DNA of 64,000 nucleotides from NCBI GenBank assembly GCA_009733575.1, contig ML769468.1, positions 1-64,000 of the forward strand. The letters run 5' to 3'. This stretch comes from Gymnopus androsaceus JB14 (taxonomy: Eukaryota; Basidiomycota; Agaricomycetes; Agaricales; Omphalotaceae). Positions within the stretch are counted from its first letter, which is position 1. Every line of letters starts with the position of its first letter. The notes beneath the pieces are model-generated. The model worked only from the letters and a program-made list of their open reading frames with translations. It had not been told where the DNA came from and did no database searches. The translations under genes and the position numbers were made by a program. Shown here piece after piece: positions 17,844 to 29,514 of the stretch.

Positions 17844-18871
17844 GGATAATTCTACTGAACAACCCCGTTGGCACCAGACAACCCCAAACAACCCTGTCTG
17901 ATCTCCGTCACGCTGGCTGTCCTCCGGGTGTTCATCGGCATCATTTCTTCCATGTCGCCTTTGCAATGATTTATTATTCCTTATTTTCACATTCTTCAAG
18001 CTGCACATGCCTCCTCCCATCGCTCCGAAGCTCTTCCAGTACTATAGCCTGCTCAATTCATTCCATCTTCCAGCACTGTTCAAGTCTGGTTTCTCTCAGG
18101 TTGGATGGTTCTACGCGTCGTTGATGTGTCAGGTACCTAGCAATTGGACGCGACATGTTGCATCCAACCATTTCCGTCCGTGTGTGACTCTTCTTAGATA
18201 GACTTGGATACATGATCATGAGTATTCCATGTGGTGCGTGCTAAGCATGCCCATGTATCATACTGTCTTGTTATTTGTCATTCTTGAATGTACTTACAAT
18301 CTTTTATACGTTGACTCCGAGGTGCCAGAGCGTGATATGCTTATTGTCCTTACAGCAAATTGCAAAACCGGAGGCCACTTCGGAATTCCGCTGGTGTGAT
18401 TGCCGCCCGGCACCACCCTGCTGGCGCCTGTTGAGACCATTGACATTCTCGATTCATGTGCTTACTTGCAGTGTAGGAAGAGGAGGAATAGGGGAACATA
18501 GCCATCCATATAGTATACCAATGTCTGTTCAAGCTGGGGCTGCAGGCTATTGTACATTAAATATAGTTCAAGCGACCAATTGTCAATAAGTGACGAGCTT
18601 GGACAACAGACATAGTACCGCAGACATAGTTGAACATTATTTACCTAAATACATGAAATTCTATTCTGCGTCATGCAGCTAAACAACAGTGAAGCGACGA
18701 TTATAAACTCGTCCAACGTCGTTACGGTTGAGCTGCGCATTGGCGCCTACTGAGCGCTAGTGGGACTTTGCCGAGCGGCCATCACACCAGGGGAATTCCG
18801 AAGTGGCCTCCGGACCGAGGGTTGTTAGCTGCGGACAACCCCTCCAACAGGGTTTTTCAGTAGAATTATCC
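17844..18871. mobile_element. 1028-bp MULE-like non-autonomous element
   Basis: Terminal inverted repeats GGATAATTCTACTGAA.AACC (17844 onward, and its complement ending at 18871) match over about 28 bp with two mismatches. The element is flanked by a perfect 9-bp direct repeat AAGCTAGAG (17835-17843 and 18872-18880). Nine-base target duplications are usual for Mutator-like elements. The paralogous flank of copy 1 (about 10575) has the site without the element. No transposase is encoded. An internal 45-bp inverted repeat (18368-18412 / 18769-18813) suggests a nested or composite origin. Confidence 0.88.
18368..18813. repeat. 45-bp internal inverted repeat inside the MULE-like element
   Basis: Arms CCGGAGGCCACTTCGGAATT.. 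(18368-18412) and its complement (18769-18813) match with about four mismatches, spaced by about 356 bp. Confidence 0.8.
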
Positions 18872-19090
18872 AAGCTAGAGTCGTTGTACAAATCATCACA
18901 GTGTATGTGTTTGGAAGCGCTAGCGCTTTTCGAAACTCGGAAACGCCGCGCCTACCTCAGCCTATAGCTTTCATATCCTTTGGCTTATATGTAATCGGTG
19001 GAATTTGTATGTGCATCCAATATTATCACTCGATACTCAAATCTCACTCTACCGAAATATGTAGCCATGGTCATGGGCTTACAGTGAATT

Positions 19091-19894
19091 TAAAAGAAGG
19101 GAAAAAAAGGAAGAGAGAAAGAGTTTACTTACATTCAAAAGATCCTAGAACTGAGTTTTTATGCCTCAAATTAATGTATCGAAGTATCCACGCGCAGTTG
19201 ACTTGAATCCGCTTTCGGAATTCAAGATGATTTCAAGTCTCCGAGTCCTGAGTCCCAAAATGGCGCTATCTCCGAATGGACTCAGGACTTGATGACGCGT
19301 TCTGGGCGCTCGAGCATTCGACGCCCGGCCGTGCTTATGCTTTTTCTCAAAATTCTGCCTCGCAATACACCCAGACCTCCACACCTGCTTTGTTCATTTA
19401 AAAGCATTTACGCTTGTCATTCAACTTGTGTTCTTCTCCTAATATAATAGCTTAAAGGCCTGTATTAGAAGAGTATCTCGCTGTTCTAACTACGTAGTAC
19501 AGGCTCGCAGTCTCTCCGAAATCCTTCTGCCAGCGAGGACTATTCCTCCCGCTCTAAGGGTCCTCAAAGAACTCTGTCTAAGGTTTCCTTTTCCAGTTAA
19601 AGATAGGCAATTGTGTTCGTCCTTAGAGGTGAGTACGCATTCTATTCCTCTATTAGTATACATACGAAAAACCAGAGAGTTCTATTTACTGCTTCACTGG
19701 TACCGACCTATATGTACATCTCTCAAAACTCCATATTTTAAACCGCTGTCCACTCCCTTTATATGAAGCTAATCGGTTCTCAGACTGCATCCCAGTACTT
19801 CAGCTTAACTCTTGACGCGTTTTCATTCGGATTTATACTTACATTGGCGTTTCGATAGCTTCTCAGTAAGTATCCTAGTATATAATTTCTAATT
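19091..19894. other. intergenic, nothing recognised
   Basis: No coding sequence, repeat or RNA gene is supported. It is bounded on the left by the end of the NLR duplication and on the right by the 3' end of the membrane-protein gene. Confidence 0.4.
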
Positions 19895-20654
19895 TCATGT
19901 ATTACTATTGTCTCTCCATTCTGATTTTATTTCTTGGCCATCTTTATCCTTCCCAGATAGATCCCGCACCAACCAAGTCGCGTACGCAAATAGTATACCC
20001 ATGATTAATGCTCCGGCAGTAGTCCCCATCTTTGCTAGTATCGTAGGAACTTTCCCATCGCTGAAAGACCACGCAAAGATGGTAATGGATATGTATAATG
20101 CCACCATTGACCCCATCGCAAACATGTTGGGAATAGACAAAAGAAAGACCATATGTAGCGGACGAGCAGCCAGGGCCTATCCTCAAGGTTAGCTCAGCAC
20201 TTATCATCAAAGGATCAGCTTTGCAAACCTTGAAATCCTTCGCTGGAGCATCTGCGAAAATAAACGCCAGCGCAGTTCCAAATGTAATCGATACAATGGT
20301 CGCACACAGTGAAGCAAAAGCCGCAACGAGCGCTGCTCCTTCGACCCTATCAGAGAACAACATAGTCGTTGCAGCAGATAGGACTAATCCACTAGTGATC
20401 CCTAACGTCCCCCATCGTCTAATTAACCCTTCTCTGAAATTCTCCCATGTTTTAGGATCATCCGAATCTAATTGCTGCTGCAATCGTTTGGGACGAAGAC
20501 CAAGGAGAACGAGCAGGCATAGAGTGAGGAAGAAGTTGGGCCCTTGTGTGTCCGAGTAGAATGAGATGTTTCGACTCGGTCGAAGTTGAGGAGGGTAAGT
20601 AGGCGAGCTCAATGTAGCTTGGGACTGAACCATTAATCGTTCGTCGGAAGACAT
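19895..20654 (-). CDS. four-TM membrane protein, family not identified
   Basis: Two exons (20654-20229 and 20176-19895) are separated by a 52-nt intron (GTTTGC..ATAG, branch GCTAAC) and join in phase at APAKDFK/ALAARPLH, giving about 235 aa. A polar N-terminus is followed by hydrophobic segments around residues 40-52 (FFLTLCLLVLLGL), 85-100, 107-130 (AALVAAFASLCATIVSITFG), 150-180 (MVFLLSIPNMFAMGSMVALY) and 190-215, and a charged tail (SGKDKDGQEIKSEW). It looks like a small integral membrane protein of a fungal-specific type. I cannot assign a function. Confidence 0.75.
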
Positions 20655-21033
20655 GTTACCTGTTCCAGCAGGAAGTGGGAAGAAGGAAAGATTCGACTAA
20701 ATCAGAATACAAAAAGAATATTTAATAGCTTGGGCGCTGTTGCCTCTATTCATTACATTTGAACAGAGCTTGGGCTGGCGCCGTTGGCTCATGTTGGCTG
20801 TCGCTATACAGTATGTATCGATAGACCCAATTTAAGTATAAAGGTTATGACACCGTCTCTGGAGTCTGTAGCGTCCTTGGCGACGCGATGTATACCAGCT
20901 GGCCGGGTTGATGAATCATGAGAAAGGTTAGGGATAATTATATCCACTAAGCTACGATCCACTAGGTATGGAAAGATTTTCTCAGTAAGTACTTATGACA
21001 AGTGATAGCATTGCATCAGTGACTCACCAGTAT

Positions 21034-21704
21034 TTAACGAGCTGTTTTTCGAGCTATCCTTTCAATTTCCTCGATAACAAGGTCAAGACCATTTTCGGAC
21101 CAGTATTCGCGCTCGTGGGGTGTCAGCCTGCCCATGACAAAGCTCGCCGCATCGGTAGCACCTCGTTCGCCAATGCCTAGACGGAAGCGATAGAAGCCTT
21201 GTTCGCCACCTAGGGCAGATATTATGCTCTTGATGCCGTTGTGTCCGATTTGCGGAACCACCTAATTTGACACTGACTTGCCCAACTCGATGGGACATGG
21301 AATCTTGTAAGAACAATCATCGCGCTTGGAGTCTTGACCGAACTGCGATATACCTCGGCAATGGATGGTCCGGACACATTCATGAATGATTCTGTATCGA
21401 AAAGCTTGAGAATTGTTAGGTCCGAAACCGTAAAAAAAGACTCACTGGACTTGTACAAAATCAGCGAGACGGGTGTTTCTCCGAGGGTGACAATTCCTTG
21501 TCCGATGATTCCTTTTCTATCTGAAGACATTCTGATGCCTAGACGTTGAGCAAGTGCATCGATAAGATGCTGTCCCAAGCTGTACCGTAATGGTTAGCAT
21601 TGAAGAGCACAACGTGCGAGTCGAATAACGCACCTGTGTCTTGTGGAAGGCATTGGAAGATTTCCAAGTCCTGCGACTAGGATTTGGGGGATTGAAACAG
21701 CCAT
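21034..21704 (-). pseudogene. peptidyl-tRNA hydrolase (Pth), two frame breaks
   Basis: Pth frees tRNA from peptidyl-tRNA released by stalled ribosomes. On - from ATG at 21704: GLGNLPMPSTRHS with the conserved Asn and the catalytic His; an intron; LGQHLIDALAQRLGI; LILYKS, an intron, KSFMNVSGPSIAEVYRSS; SAMIVL; DSMSHRVGQVSVKLGGSA; GHNGIKSIISALGG; FRLGIGERG and a stop at 21034. Every signature is present, but two single-base gains interrupt the core: one just before DSMSHR (about 21303-21312) and one between GGSAN and GHNG (about 21247). A 35-nt intron could bypass them only by deleting the conserved DSMSHR..GGSA block. Either the gene is dead or the consensus carries two errors. Confidence 0.8.
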
Positions 21705-22010
21705 TTCGAGGGAGATTTGTAAGTATGAAGGACAGGCTACGAGCTGCTTTGGAAGCTTTTATACCATGCCAGAAACGCAAGTCATTCTTTGTCACAGAGT
21801 TAAACTGGGCGCTAGTTACGGATGCAGGGACCGAAGATAGATAAGATAAGATCGCACGTGCGCCTGCTTTATGGGGATGACGCCCCTTGGCGCATTTACT
21901 TCATCTCAAAACTCCACTCTGTTGTTCGGTTTCTTTGTTTCGTTCATACTGCCAACTGGCGGTTCGTTCTTTCGTTATTCTTTCCGACTTATTATTTCCT
22001 TAATATCTCG

Positions 22011-23956
22011 ATGTCCACCACTACTTCAGTCGAATGGTCTCAAACCGAGGAGGTAAACACCATTCGTCTCCGTCGCAATGCGCGACGGAGGCTCTCCACG
22101 CCGGCACCAAGACAGACGCATCGCATTCAGTTCTGTCACCCATTCCCTCCGTCTCTTGAAGCTTTGGATCTATCGACCGCCTCTTCACCCGCTCAAATAC
22201 TTGCTTCCCTTCGGTTCTTGGTCCTTTCGTATTTGGCCGAACTTGAACAACGGATTTCACTCATAGAGTCCCCGGATTTAGAGCAATGGCAAACAAAGGG
22301 ACAGTTGACTATTGAAGAGGCTAGACAGTGGTCTCGAGAGACCCTGGACATGCTCGAGTCACTTCGCAACGATGTTTGCTCTCACCTTCCAGATATCCAC
22401 CTCTCCGACATCAGCATCGAAAACCTCAAGTCAGCATGGCTCCCTGATTTCCCCGATGTACCGAGCATTAGCGAAATGCGCTCTCACTTGCCTGACCTTC
22501 CGGATTGCATATCCTCTAAATTGGACACTGTACGCACGAAATTCCATGATATAGACTTTCACGCACCACTAGACTATATTCCGACCCTTTCCGAGCAACT
22601 AGAGTCCCTCCAATCTCGTCTGTCCGCTATGGAGCTGCCTATAGGACTCCCTGGCTCGCATTCCATGCTCTCGGATCTTGTCGACTCTCTCCTCTCATCG
22701 GAGCTAGTCACTGATTTCCTCCAGTCGGCAGCTTTGGAGGAGGAAGTGTTTGAGAATGCCGCGAAAGAGGTCGCCCTAGCTGCCAAACGTTCCTTCCACG
22801 GAGTCCGCCTCATAAGCTACGCTGACCTTCCTGAGCCATGGCAGAACAATTCATTCGTTACTCAAGGTTATAGGTGAATATTCTTTTTGCACTCTAGGAC
22901 TCTATCTGATCTTTCTCCCTTAGATTTATACCTATAGAGAAATGGCATCTAATTATTCTCTCCCTATTCGCATTCCACAACGAATTTCGTAAGGTCTTTT
23001 AATGGGCTCCTTTTTCAGCGTGTCTAACCGTTCTGTCAGTGAACATACACACTCACCTTGTACCTGGCCTTTTATGGGCTATCAACTCCATACCCTTTGT
23101 TAATCCTGCTGGAGTCGAGGATATTCCCGAGGCCCTGTTTATGGTCTTCGCTGTCATCTGTTTGTTCAGCAGTGCTGTATGGCACACTATGGCAGGTTGT
23201 GCTCACTGTCCAAGCATGGAGTTCTGCGCGCGCGTAGATTATGTTGGTATAGGATGGTATGTTCTCTTGCATGCATCCTTATCATCGTTTATAACGCGTG
23301 TTTCATCTAGGTTAATTAGCGCCAGCGTTGGAACCGTAGTTCATTATGGATTCCAGTGCCACCCAGATTTAGGAAAGATGTTCTTAGCGGGCTGTCTCTT
23401 GACCGGTCTGCTGGGAAACACCTGTCCATTCATGCAGTGGTTTAATGAAGTTCGATACCGGGTTAGTTCCTTCATGTGTTTCAAGTTTCCATCTCTTGAT
23501 CACGGCGCGGTATAGGGCTGGCGTATCGTCTTTTTCCTCTCATTAGCCTTCTTTTCGTTAGCACCTTTGGCTGCGTTAGCGATCATTCACTCTCCGAGCG
23601 CAATGGCTACGTTCATGTGTAGGTCAATGATTTGGTACTCTGGCTGTGTTAACTAACGTGTTGTAACAGCGCCTGTTGTGCCCTCGCTCGTCTCATATAT
23701 TGTCGGATTGATATTCTATGCAACACACATCCCGGAGCGTTTTATGTCGGAGAAATGGTCCCGCTACTTGGACAAAATTGGTGGAGGTCTGTCTAACAGC
23801 TTACTTTTCTTCCGGTGCATGGTTAACGTGTGCTCTCTGAAACCAGGATCTCATGCTATTTGGCACTGCTTTATCGTGCTTGCTGTTGCACAACACAAGG
23901 CTGCTATAAGAGTGATGAAGGATGGAATTATGTGCCAGATGCCCGACCAACCATAA
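22011..23956 (+). CDS. PAQR / hemolysin III family receptor (Izh-like) with long N-terminal extension
   Basis: This is a seven-TM protein of the adiponectin receptor/hemolysin III family; fungal members (Izh) are linked to zinc and sterol homeostasis. Residues 1-288 form a soluble extension rich in Asp/Leu/Pro repeats (SHLPDIHLSDISIENLKSAW, LPDFPDVPSISEMRSHLPDL), probably coiled or amphipathic. The family signatures follow: FHNEFLNIHTHLVPGLLW, SSAVWHTMAGC, a Cys-His block before the next TM, IFYATHIPERF and GGSHAIWHCFIV. Exons start at 22011-22873, 22924-22988 and 23040, with further exons to the TAA at 23954-23956, and all junctions keep frame. The His/Asp zinc-site residues typical of the family appear to be kept. 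Confidence 0.88.
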
Positions 23957-24288
23957 TAAGGACTCAGGATTCTATAGCATTTCAAGTTAATTATTGGGGT
24001 ATTAGTTCGTATGAAATGCGGTCTTTATTTGCACTTTGTAAAGTAGAAACGACTGGGTCATAACGTTTCGAGTAGCCTGGCCTAATTGAGCCGCTCATGA
24101 GCCTACAGACTAAATCTTATCTTATCTTAACCGTATTACAGCCACCTCTTAGTTCTGATCCAGTCTTCGTCTTCGTCACCTTCATTCATTGTGAGCTGGC
24201 CAGTGTGCTAGGTCTAGCATACGTCTGATTCCTACTTTAATTCGGTGGTTTATCGCTCAACGGCTCGCTTTCCTGACTCTCGGCATTC

Positions 24289-26910
24289 ATGTTCAACTCA
24301 CCTCGGCCTGCTCAAAGATATGGTGGAAATACCACCACTGGTTTCGGAGGAAGCTTTGTAGATGATAATCCTTTAGCTGGTTCGGCTTATGATGGTCTCG
24401 ATCCATGGTCTGCCGCCCCTTCTCCTTCTCAGACGCCTGCTCCAGGGTCTGCGACCTCCATTTTCAGCTCTGTAATTGGTATACACTACTTCTTTCGCAA
24501 ATTAAAGGCAACTACATAACATTATTTGCATTTCTAGCTGATGCAACTGTACCATCGGTCTATAATCGTGCTTTTGCAGCTGTTGATCCTGGAAACACTG
24601 GAGAGACCTCGGTTAACGCGCTTTCTAAAGTTTTGGCAACCTCATCTCTTCCTGCGTCTACCATTGACAAGGTAACACTTTAGATATCCTTCCAGTAACC
24701 AAGACTTATTGTTCCAGATTGTAAATCTTGTCAGTTCCAAACCAAGAGTATCCAAACTTGAATTTTTCGTTGCTTTAGCTTTGGTTTCCCTCGCGCAGTC
24801 CGGTAAAGGTGAGTCACACGATATTCATTGCAAGTAACGGTTCTGATTCAATGCAGATGTTAGCATTGAACAAGTGGCAGCCTTGTCCTCGCAGAACGAA
24901 CTACCCGAACCCACTCTTAATCTCGACTCCCTGCAACCGACTCTTTCTACGTTTGCTGCACCAATACCGAACTATAGACAGGATAGCACAGCAACAATTC
25001 GTTCACCTGCGCCGCAGTATGCTGCTGATGATCCATGGGACACCAGCAATCGGCATGTGGCAGCACCGCCAAACATGAGTGGATTTGATTCTTCTGGAAG
25101 CCGTGGAGTGGGCACTACTCTTACCGGCACTGGGCTACCGAAGGATTGGTGGACGAAGCAAAGAAGCGTCAATGTAACTATACAAGGCCAGCAGGGATTC
25201 ATCTTGAATCGTTATACGGTCTATCAGATTTCGACTGAGGTAACATCCTATCTTTAACCTTTTGCAAACCTTCCCTGACCTTCTTGTAACAGGGTGGACC
25301 GTCTGTCGTCAGAAGATACTCTGAATTTGTGTTCCTTTGGGATTGCCTCTATCGACGGTACCCATTCAGGCTTTTCCCTGCTTTACCTCCGAAACGCATA
25401 GGACGTGCGTTATGCAAAATCTCTACCTCAAAATTCGAGTCTGATGTTGTTAACTTTAATCAGCGGATGAATACTTCCTAGAGCAACGAAGGTAAGCTCC
25501 ATAATCCGTTATCACACTTTTGTACCAATGGATCGCTGTAGGAGGGGCTTGGCAAGATCTCTGAACTATGTGCTGTAGGTTATATCCACCGATGCGTGTT
25601 ATGCTACTTAACATTCCACAGCAACCATCCAATCATTAAAGACGACGGTGTGCTCTCCGTGTTTTTGACTGAAATCTCGTTTGAGGAGTGGCGTAAACAT
25701 ACTTCAGTATCTCTTGATGAGGAGTCTGCCAGCAAGCGAATCGAACGAGCGGAGGAGATGGGCATTCCAAGTGATCTAGAGGACAAAATCACGTATGTTT
25801 CCCTTTTATCATCATATCTGATTCTAAATTGTCTTCAGAATAATCCGTCGTCGGGTGAATCCTTTAATCGAGCAGTGGCAGCGGATATGCATACTATCGG
25901 AAAAGATCATCAAGAGGCGTGAAGCTGCAGCGGTAAGGATGTCTCCTTCCCCATTTCGACGTCCTTTCATTCCAGCTCATCTGCTGCCTATGTTTGCTTC
26001 TTCCAATCACCGTTCGCTTTCTGACTCGGCTTCCGTTGCCTCCTCTACCGCCTTCTCCGCTTCTGGAATGTCTGCCTCCTCAAACCTTTCCGATTCGGCA
26101 ACGCTCGACAATTCCATGATCGGTTCATTTTTGGGATGAATATTCTGGATTACCAGGGTGATCTGTCCAGATTAACGAATACCGTGAGGGCAGTCATTGA
26201 GGTCAATGACCCATGTTGGAGAGGAGACGAATGCGAGCTTTCGAGCGGTGTGCGAACGGGGTTGGAACAGATTGCTATCCATTGCCAAAGGCATTCCGAA
26301 ATCTCGGAGAATCGGGTAAGTTTCCCATCTCTACTGGTAAACAAGGACTCATGGTTATCATTAGACACGCACTTTGCTTGACACGACGCTGGAGGCTCTC
26401 AAGGTGAATGAGATGGACGTCAACTCGTGGATTGCGCTGATCCTTTCTTATATAGACTCAAAGGGACCTTTACATCGCTGTCCGCGATTTGTTCATTCGT
26501 CATGACCGTCTTTCGCTCGATCAAGTCGAGCGTTTGAAAAAGCGCGTCGAAACGAACTCGCTCAAACTGGAAGGCATAAAGGCTGCTCAGAAAGACGGAT
26601 GGCAAGATGAAGCCTGATAAATTCGTAGCATCCATAGAAAAGGATCAAGCTGCAATTGCCGCTCAGCTTAGTCGGAGGGTGTTTATTCGTGCCTGGTATG
26701 TCTTTGTTCATACTCATCGTCCCAGAAACACTAAACTAGATTATGTGCAGCGTGTGGCACGAGCTCCGTATTGTGCTTCACAACAGGGAAAACACTCTCC
26801 TCAGTGTAACGGCACAATCTTTTAGTCGCGAGGAGCAGGAATATGCAGAAGCTGTCTTGAATAACTGGTCATCTCTTTCTGAGGCTGTGGAGGGAATGCC
26901 GTTTGAATGA
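24289..26910 (+). CDS. MVP1: sorting nexin Mvp1 (SNX8-type): EH-like, PX, BAR
   Basis: A peripheral endosomal coat protein for retrograde membrane traffic. The start is MFNSPRPAQRYGG. An EH/EF-hand-like region follows (VYNRAFAAVDPGNTGETSVN, IVNLVSSKPRVSKLEFFVAL), then a low-complexity linker, a PX domain (VRRYSEFVFLWDCLYRRYPF, RLFPALPPKRIG, EYFLEQRRRGLARSLNYV) and a C-terminal BAR-like helical region (AVRDLFIRHDRLSLDQVERL, KRVETNSLKLEGIKAAQKDG), ending VEGMPFE at 26910. At least ten short introns are needed; the junctions I checked, including the PX ones, restore frame. Length and domain order match Mvp1. Confidence 0.88.
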
Positions 26911-29514
26911 GTACATAGGTCGTGGAATGGATTTATGGACAGTTCAATATTTTGATACCCTACAACTAATAGTATCTAACGGGTTCAATATCACGAACTT
27001 TTATGACTATTTATGGCCGGGCAAAGCAAGATATCACAACAATTAGGCGCTCAACCAGGATGTTCCGTTCGCTTCTTATATGTGTGTGTCCTTCAGCAAT
27101 GTGTTGAGGGCATGCCTGGAACAGCTGTTTCGCTTTAAACTGAAATTGAGACTGAATTTTTCTCTTTCTTGGCCGTCTCCACTGTTTTGCATACTCAATA
27201 CAGCTTGTGTTCCTGAGAGTGAAGAAAACTTGACTCTCGGGAATTCTAGCTGGCGAACTTACTTTTCGGGCAAAGAAGTAGCACCTCTAGCTTTTTCTAT
27301 CTCTCTCTTCAACGAAGAAAGATACTTGCCACAGGAGGTACAGCTTTTGATTTCGAGAGCTTTTCCGAGTCGCCAGTATGCCAGTCTTATCGACTTCTGC
27401 TAACATGACCCTTTGCTTGGCCACTACAGGGGAACCACTTAGTGATCATATACTAGCGAATCGCACGAGTCTGTCTTTATGAATCACCGGAGCTCAGCCA
27501 TAGACCAAACGACTTTGAGGAGGCTATTCAATTACAACTACGAAGGATTCGTCGGCGGAATTCGAAGCGATTCAGGGTTAGACTGCAGTAGTGTTGCATT
27601 GGGTAAATGAAATAATTATTCTTAGTTAGTAAGTGGTAAATGACTTGTAAGGATCGGAGTGATAACGACCTTTCTAAAGCCCCTCGACGAAGAGTCCAAT
27701 CCCAAAAAGAATATAGTAGATAGAGAGATACTGTCAGTGTATGTGCTATGAAAAGCGCCTACAGTTATCGGTTTGTATTCCCCGAGTCCTACTTTATAGT
27801 TTTATTCTCTTGCACGACTGGAACCGTATACGTATTAGAAGAGCTAGCGATTGGTACTCGACTCATCAACGCCGAGGGTGGCTCCCTTCTATAGCCGCTT
27901 AAACCTCCTCAGACGAAGACGTCGTACGCGGCCTTGAAAAAGTATAGATGAAATCGTATGTACCGAACACGAAACGAAAACGTTGAATAACACAGGGGTG
28001 GAGGAGTTGAACTAATGCCGTTCAGGAGAGAATCTAGAGGCTCGGAAAAGCTCAAGGCTTGAGCAGCCCTGAGGTCTGAGGTACGAAAGGTTTCATTCGC
28101 AACGCCAACGTAGCCTTGGCCCAGGGGTCCGAGTCGATTTCGGAGTTGTTCCCGGTACAGTACCAGTGACAAACGTCCTACTTAACCTACTTACTAACCT
28201 GGCTGCTGTCAGCCCAGGGATTTTACTACATAGTGGGAAGCGATTCGGGAAAACTTGATAGCGTTAGAGGCTGATGAGGCGGTAAAACGCGTATCGATGT
28301 TGTCAAGTATCGTAGAGAAGGCTCATAGACGCGGGACCAGCGTCACTCAGTGTCACTGAGTACAACAGTGCTGAACATATACATTATCGGATACCTTTTG
28401 ATGGCACCGGTATCGGGGATCATGATCATGATTGCGATAGCTAGAACGACGCGCCGATAGCAATGAACGAACGGAAATACATACATTCACTTTCAGTTCG
28501 TTGAGGAACTCTGCACTGAAGTGACACGATGATATATTCAAATGTCTGGGAAATGTCTGGATTTGGAGATCGCGATTCTGTATGTAGGTGTAGGTCATTG
28601 GATACGTACTGAATTCCGTGATGTGAGGAGTAGAAATGGAAAACAACAGCAACGGATCGGCTGTGTTGGTGTTGTTGCATTCACTGTGACTCGAGGGAAC
28701 AGGTAAGAGGCAGGAGACGGCAGAGTTGCCAGATGTCCATTGTGGACGTCGATGGAAGTAAGAGATCGCAAGATCGACAGACTGAGGTGTGTTGTTATGT
28801 ATGTGTACGCCAGTGGAGTTTAGTTAGCTCAATGTCAAAGCCTACTGTCACGGTCATCAAGACGATCTCATGTCGTCTATTGCCTGTGAAATCGCAACCG
28901 TCTGACCATCATGAGGGCTGTACAGTGTAGTGTCCTGAGAAACAGAAAGTGGGAGAACTAACAGGGTAAGACGATGGCCGATGCTATCGACATGCGCCGC
29001 AGTCCCAAGGGCATTCGAAAGGAGCTCGGATGGATTTCGTCCCGGAAGCAGATTGCAGCTTCTTCAAGCTTCTTTATCGTTTATTTGAGAAAAAGTTGTC
29101 TCTATAGAGTTGCATCTCTGATATGCAGTAATAGATAATATCGCTTGAAACAAACATATGACTCTCCCCAGTAAGTAATGGAATTGATGACCGGCAAGTG
29201 CCAGAAAGAGCCGCGGAAAAAAGAGCTCCAAGGGTACGAAAAGGAAACGAAGGAAGGACGAAAAGACTGCGGTTTTGGATACGAAAGAAAGTCTTCAGAA
29301 CAGACGGAGCGGGCGAGCTGCTCGACAGAGTTGAAGCATTGAATTTGATCGAGCCAATTGAATCCAGAGCGAATAAATGCATTCCCGACGGCCGGCAAGG
29401 CGGTAATTCAGGGACAAATAGTTTGTAGAGTGGCGAAAATAAAATATACACTTTTTGGCGACGCACTTGAAGGAGCTGAGGACAGCGCACTTGGAGAACT
29501 GGACTGCGCAACCC
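26911..29514. other. 2.6-kb intergenic region
   Basis: No gene can be supported. A 107-codon + frame at 27080-27403 and a short one at 28974-29110 (MADAIDMRRSPKGIRKELGW) have no recognisable features. There is a small palindrome near 28340 (CACTCAGTGTCACTGAGTAC). The right part probably contains the 5' leader or promoter of the RING-PH-vWA gene. Confidence 0.4.

Larger units (their letters stand above)
17400..19090. repeat. 5' flank of NLR copy 2 (duplicated unit, interrupted)
   Basis: This is the counterpart of 10140-10795. It is interrupted by the 1028-bp element at 17844-18871 and resumes at 18881 with GTCGTTGTACAAATCATCAC through ATGGTCATGGGCTTACAG, after which the two copies differ. Confidence 0.8.

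Noticed and set aside
21253..21290. A 35-nt intron repairing the pth frame
   Set aside because: It would have a poor donor (GTCCCA) and would remove the conserved SHRVGQVSVKLGGSA block, so two indels fit better.
27080..27403. 107-codon + frame as a gene
   Set aside because: No recognisable motif, no splice context, and similar lengths occur by chance in the region.
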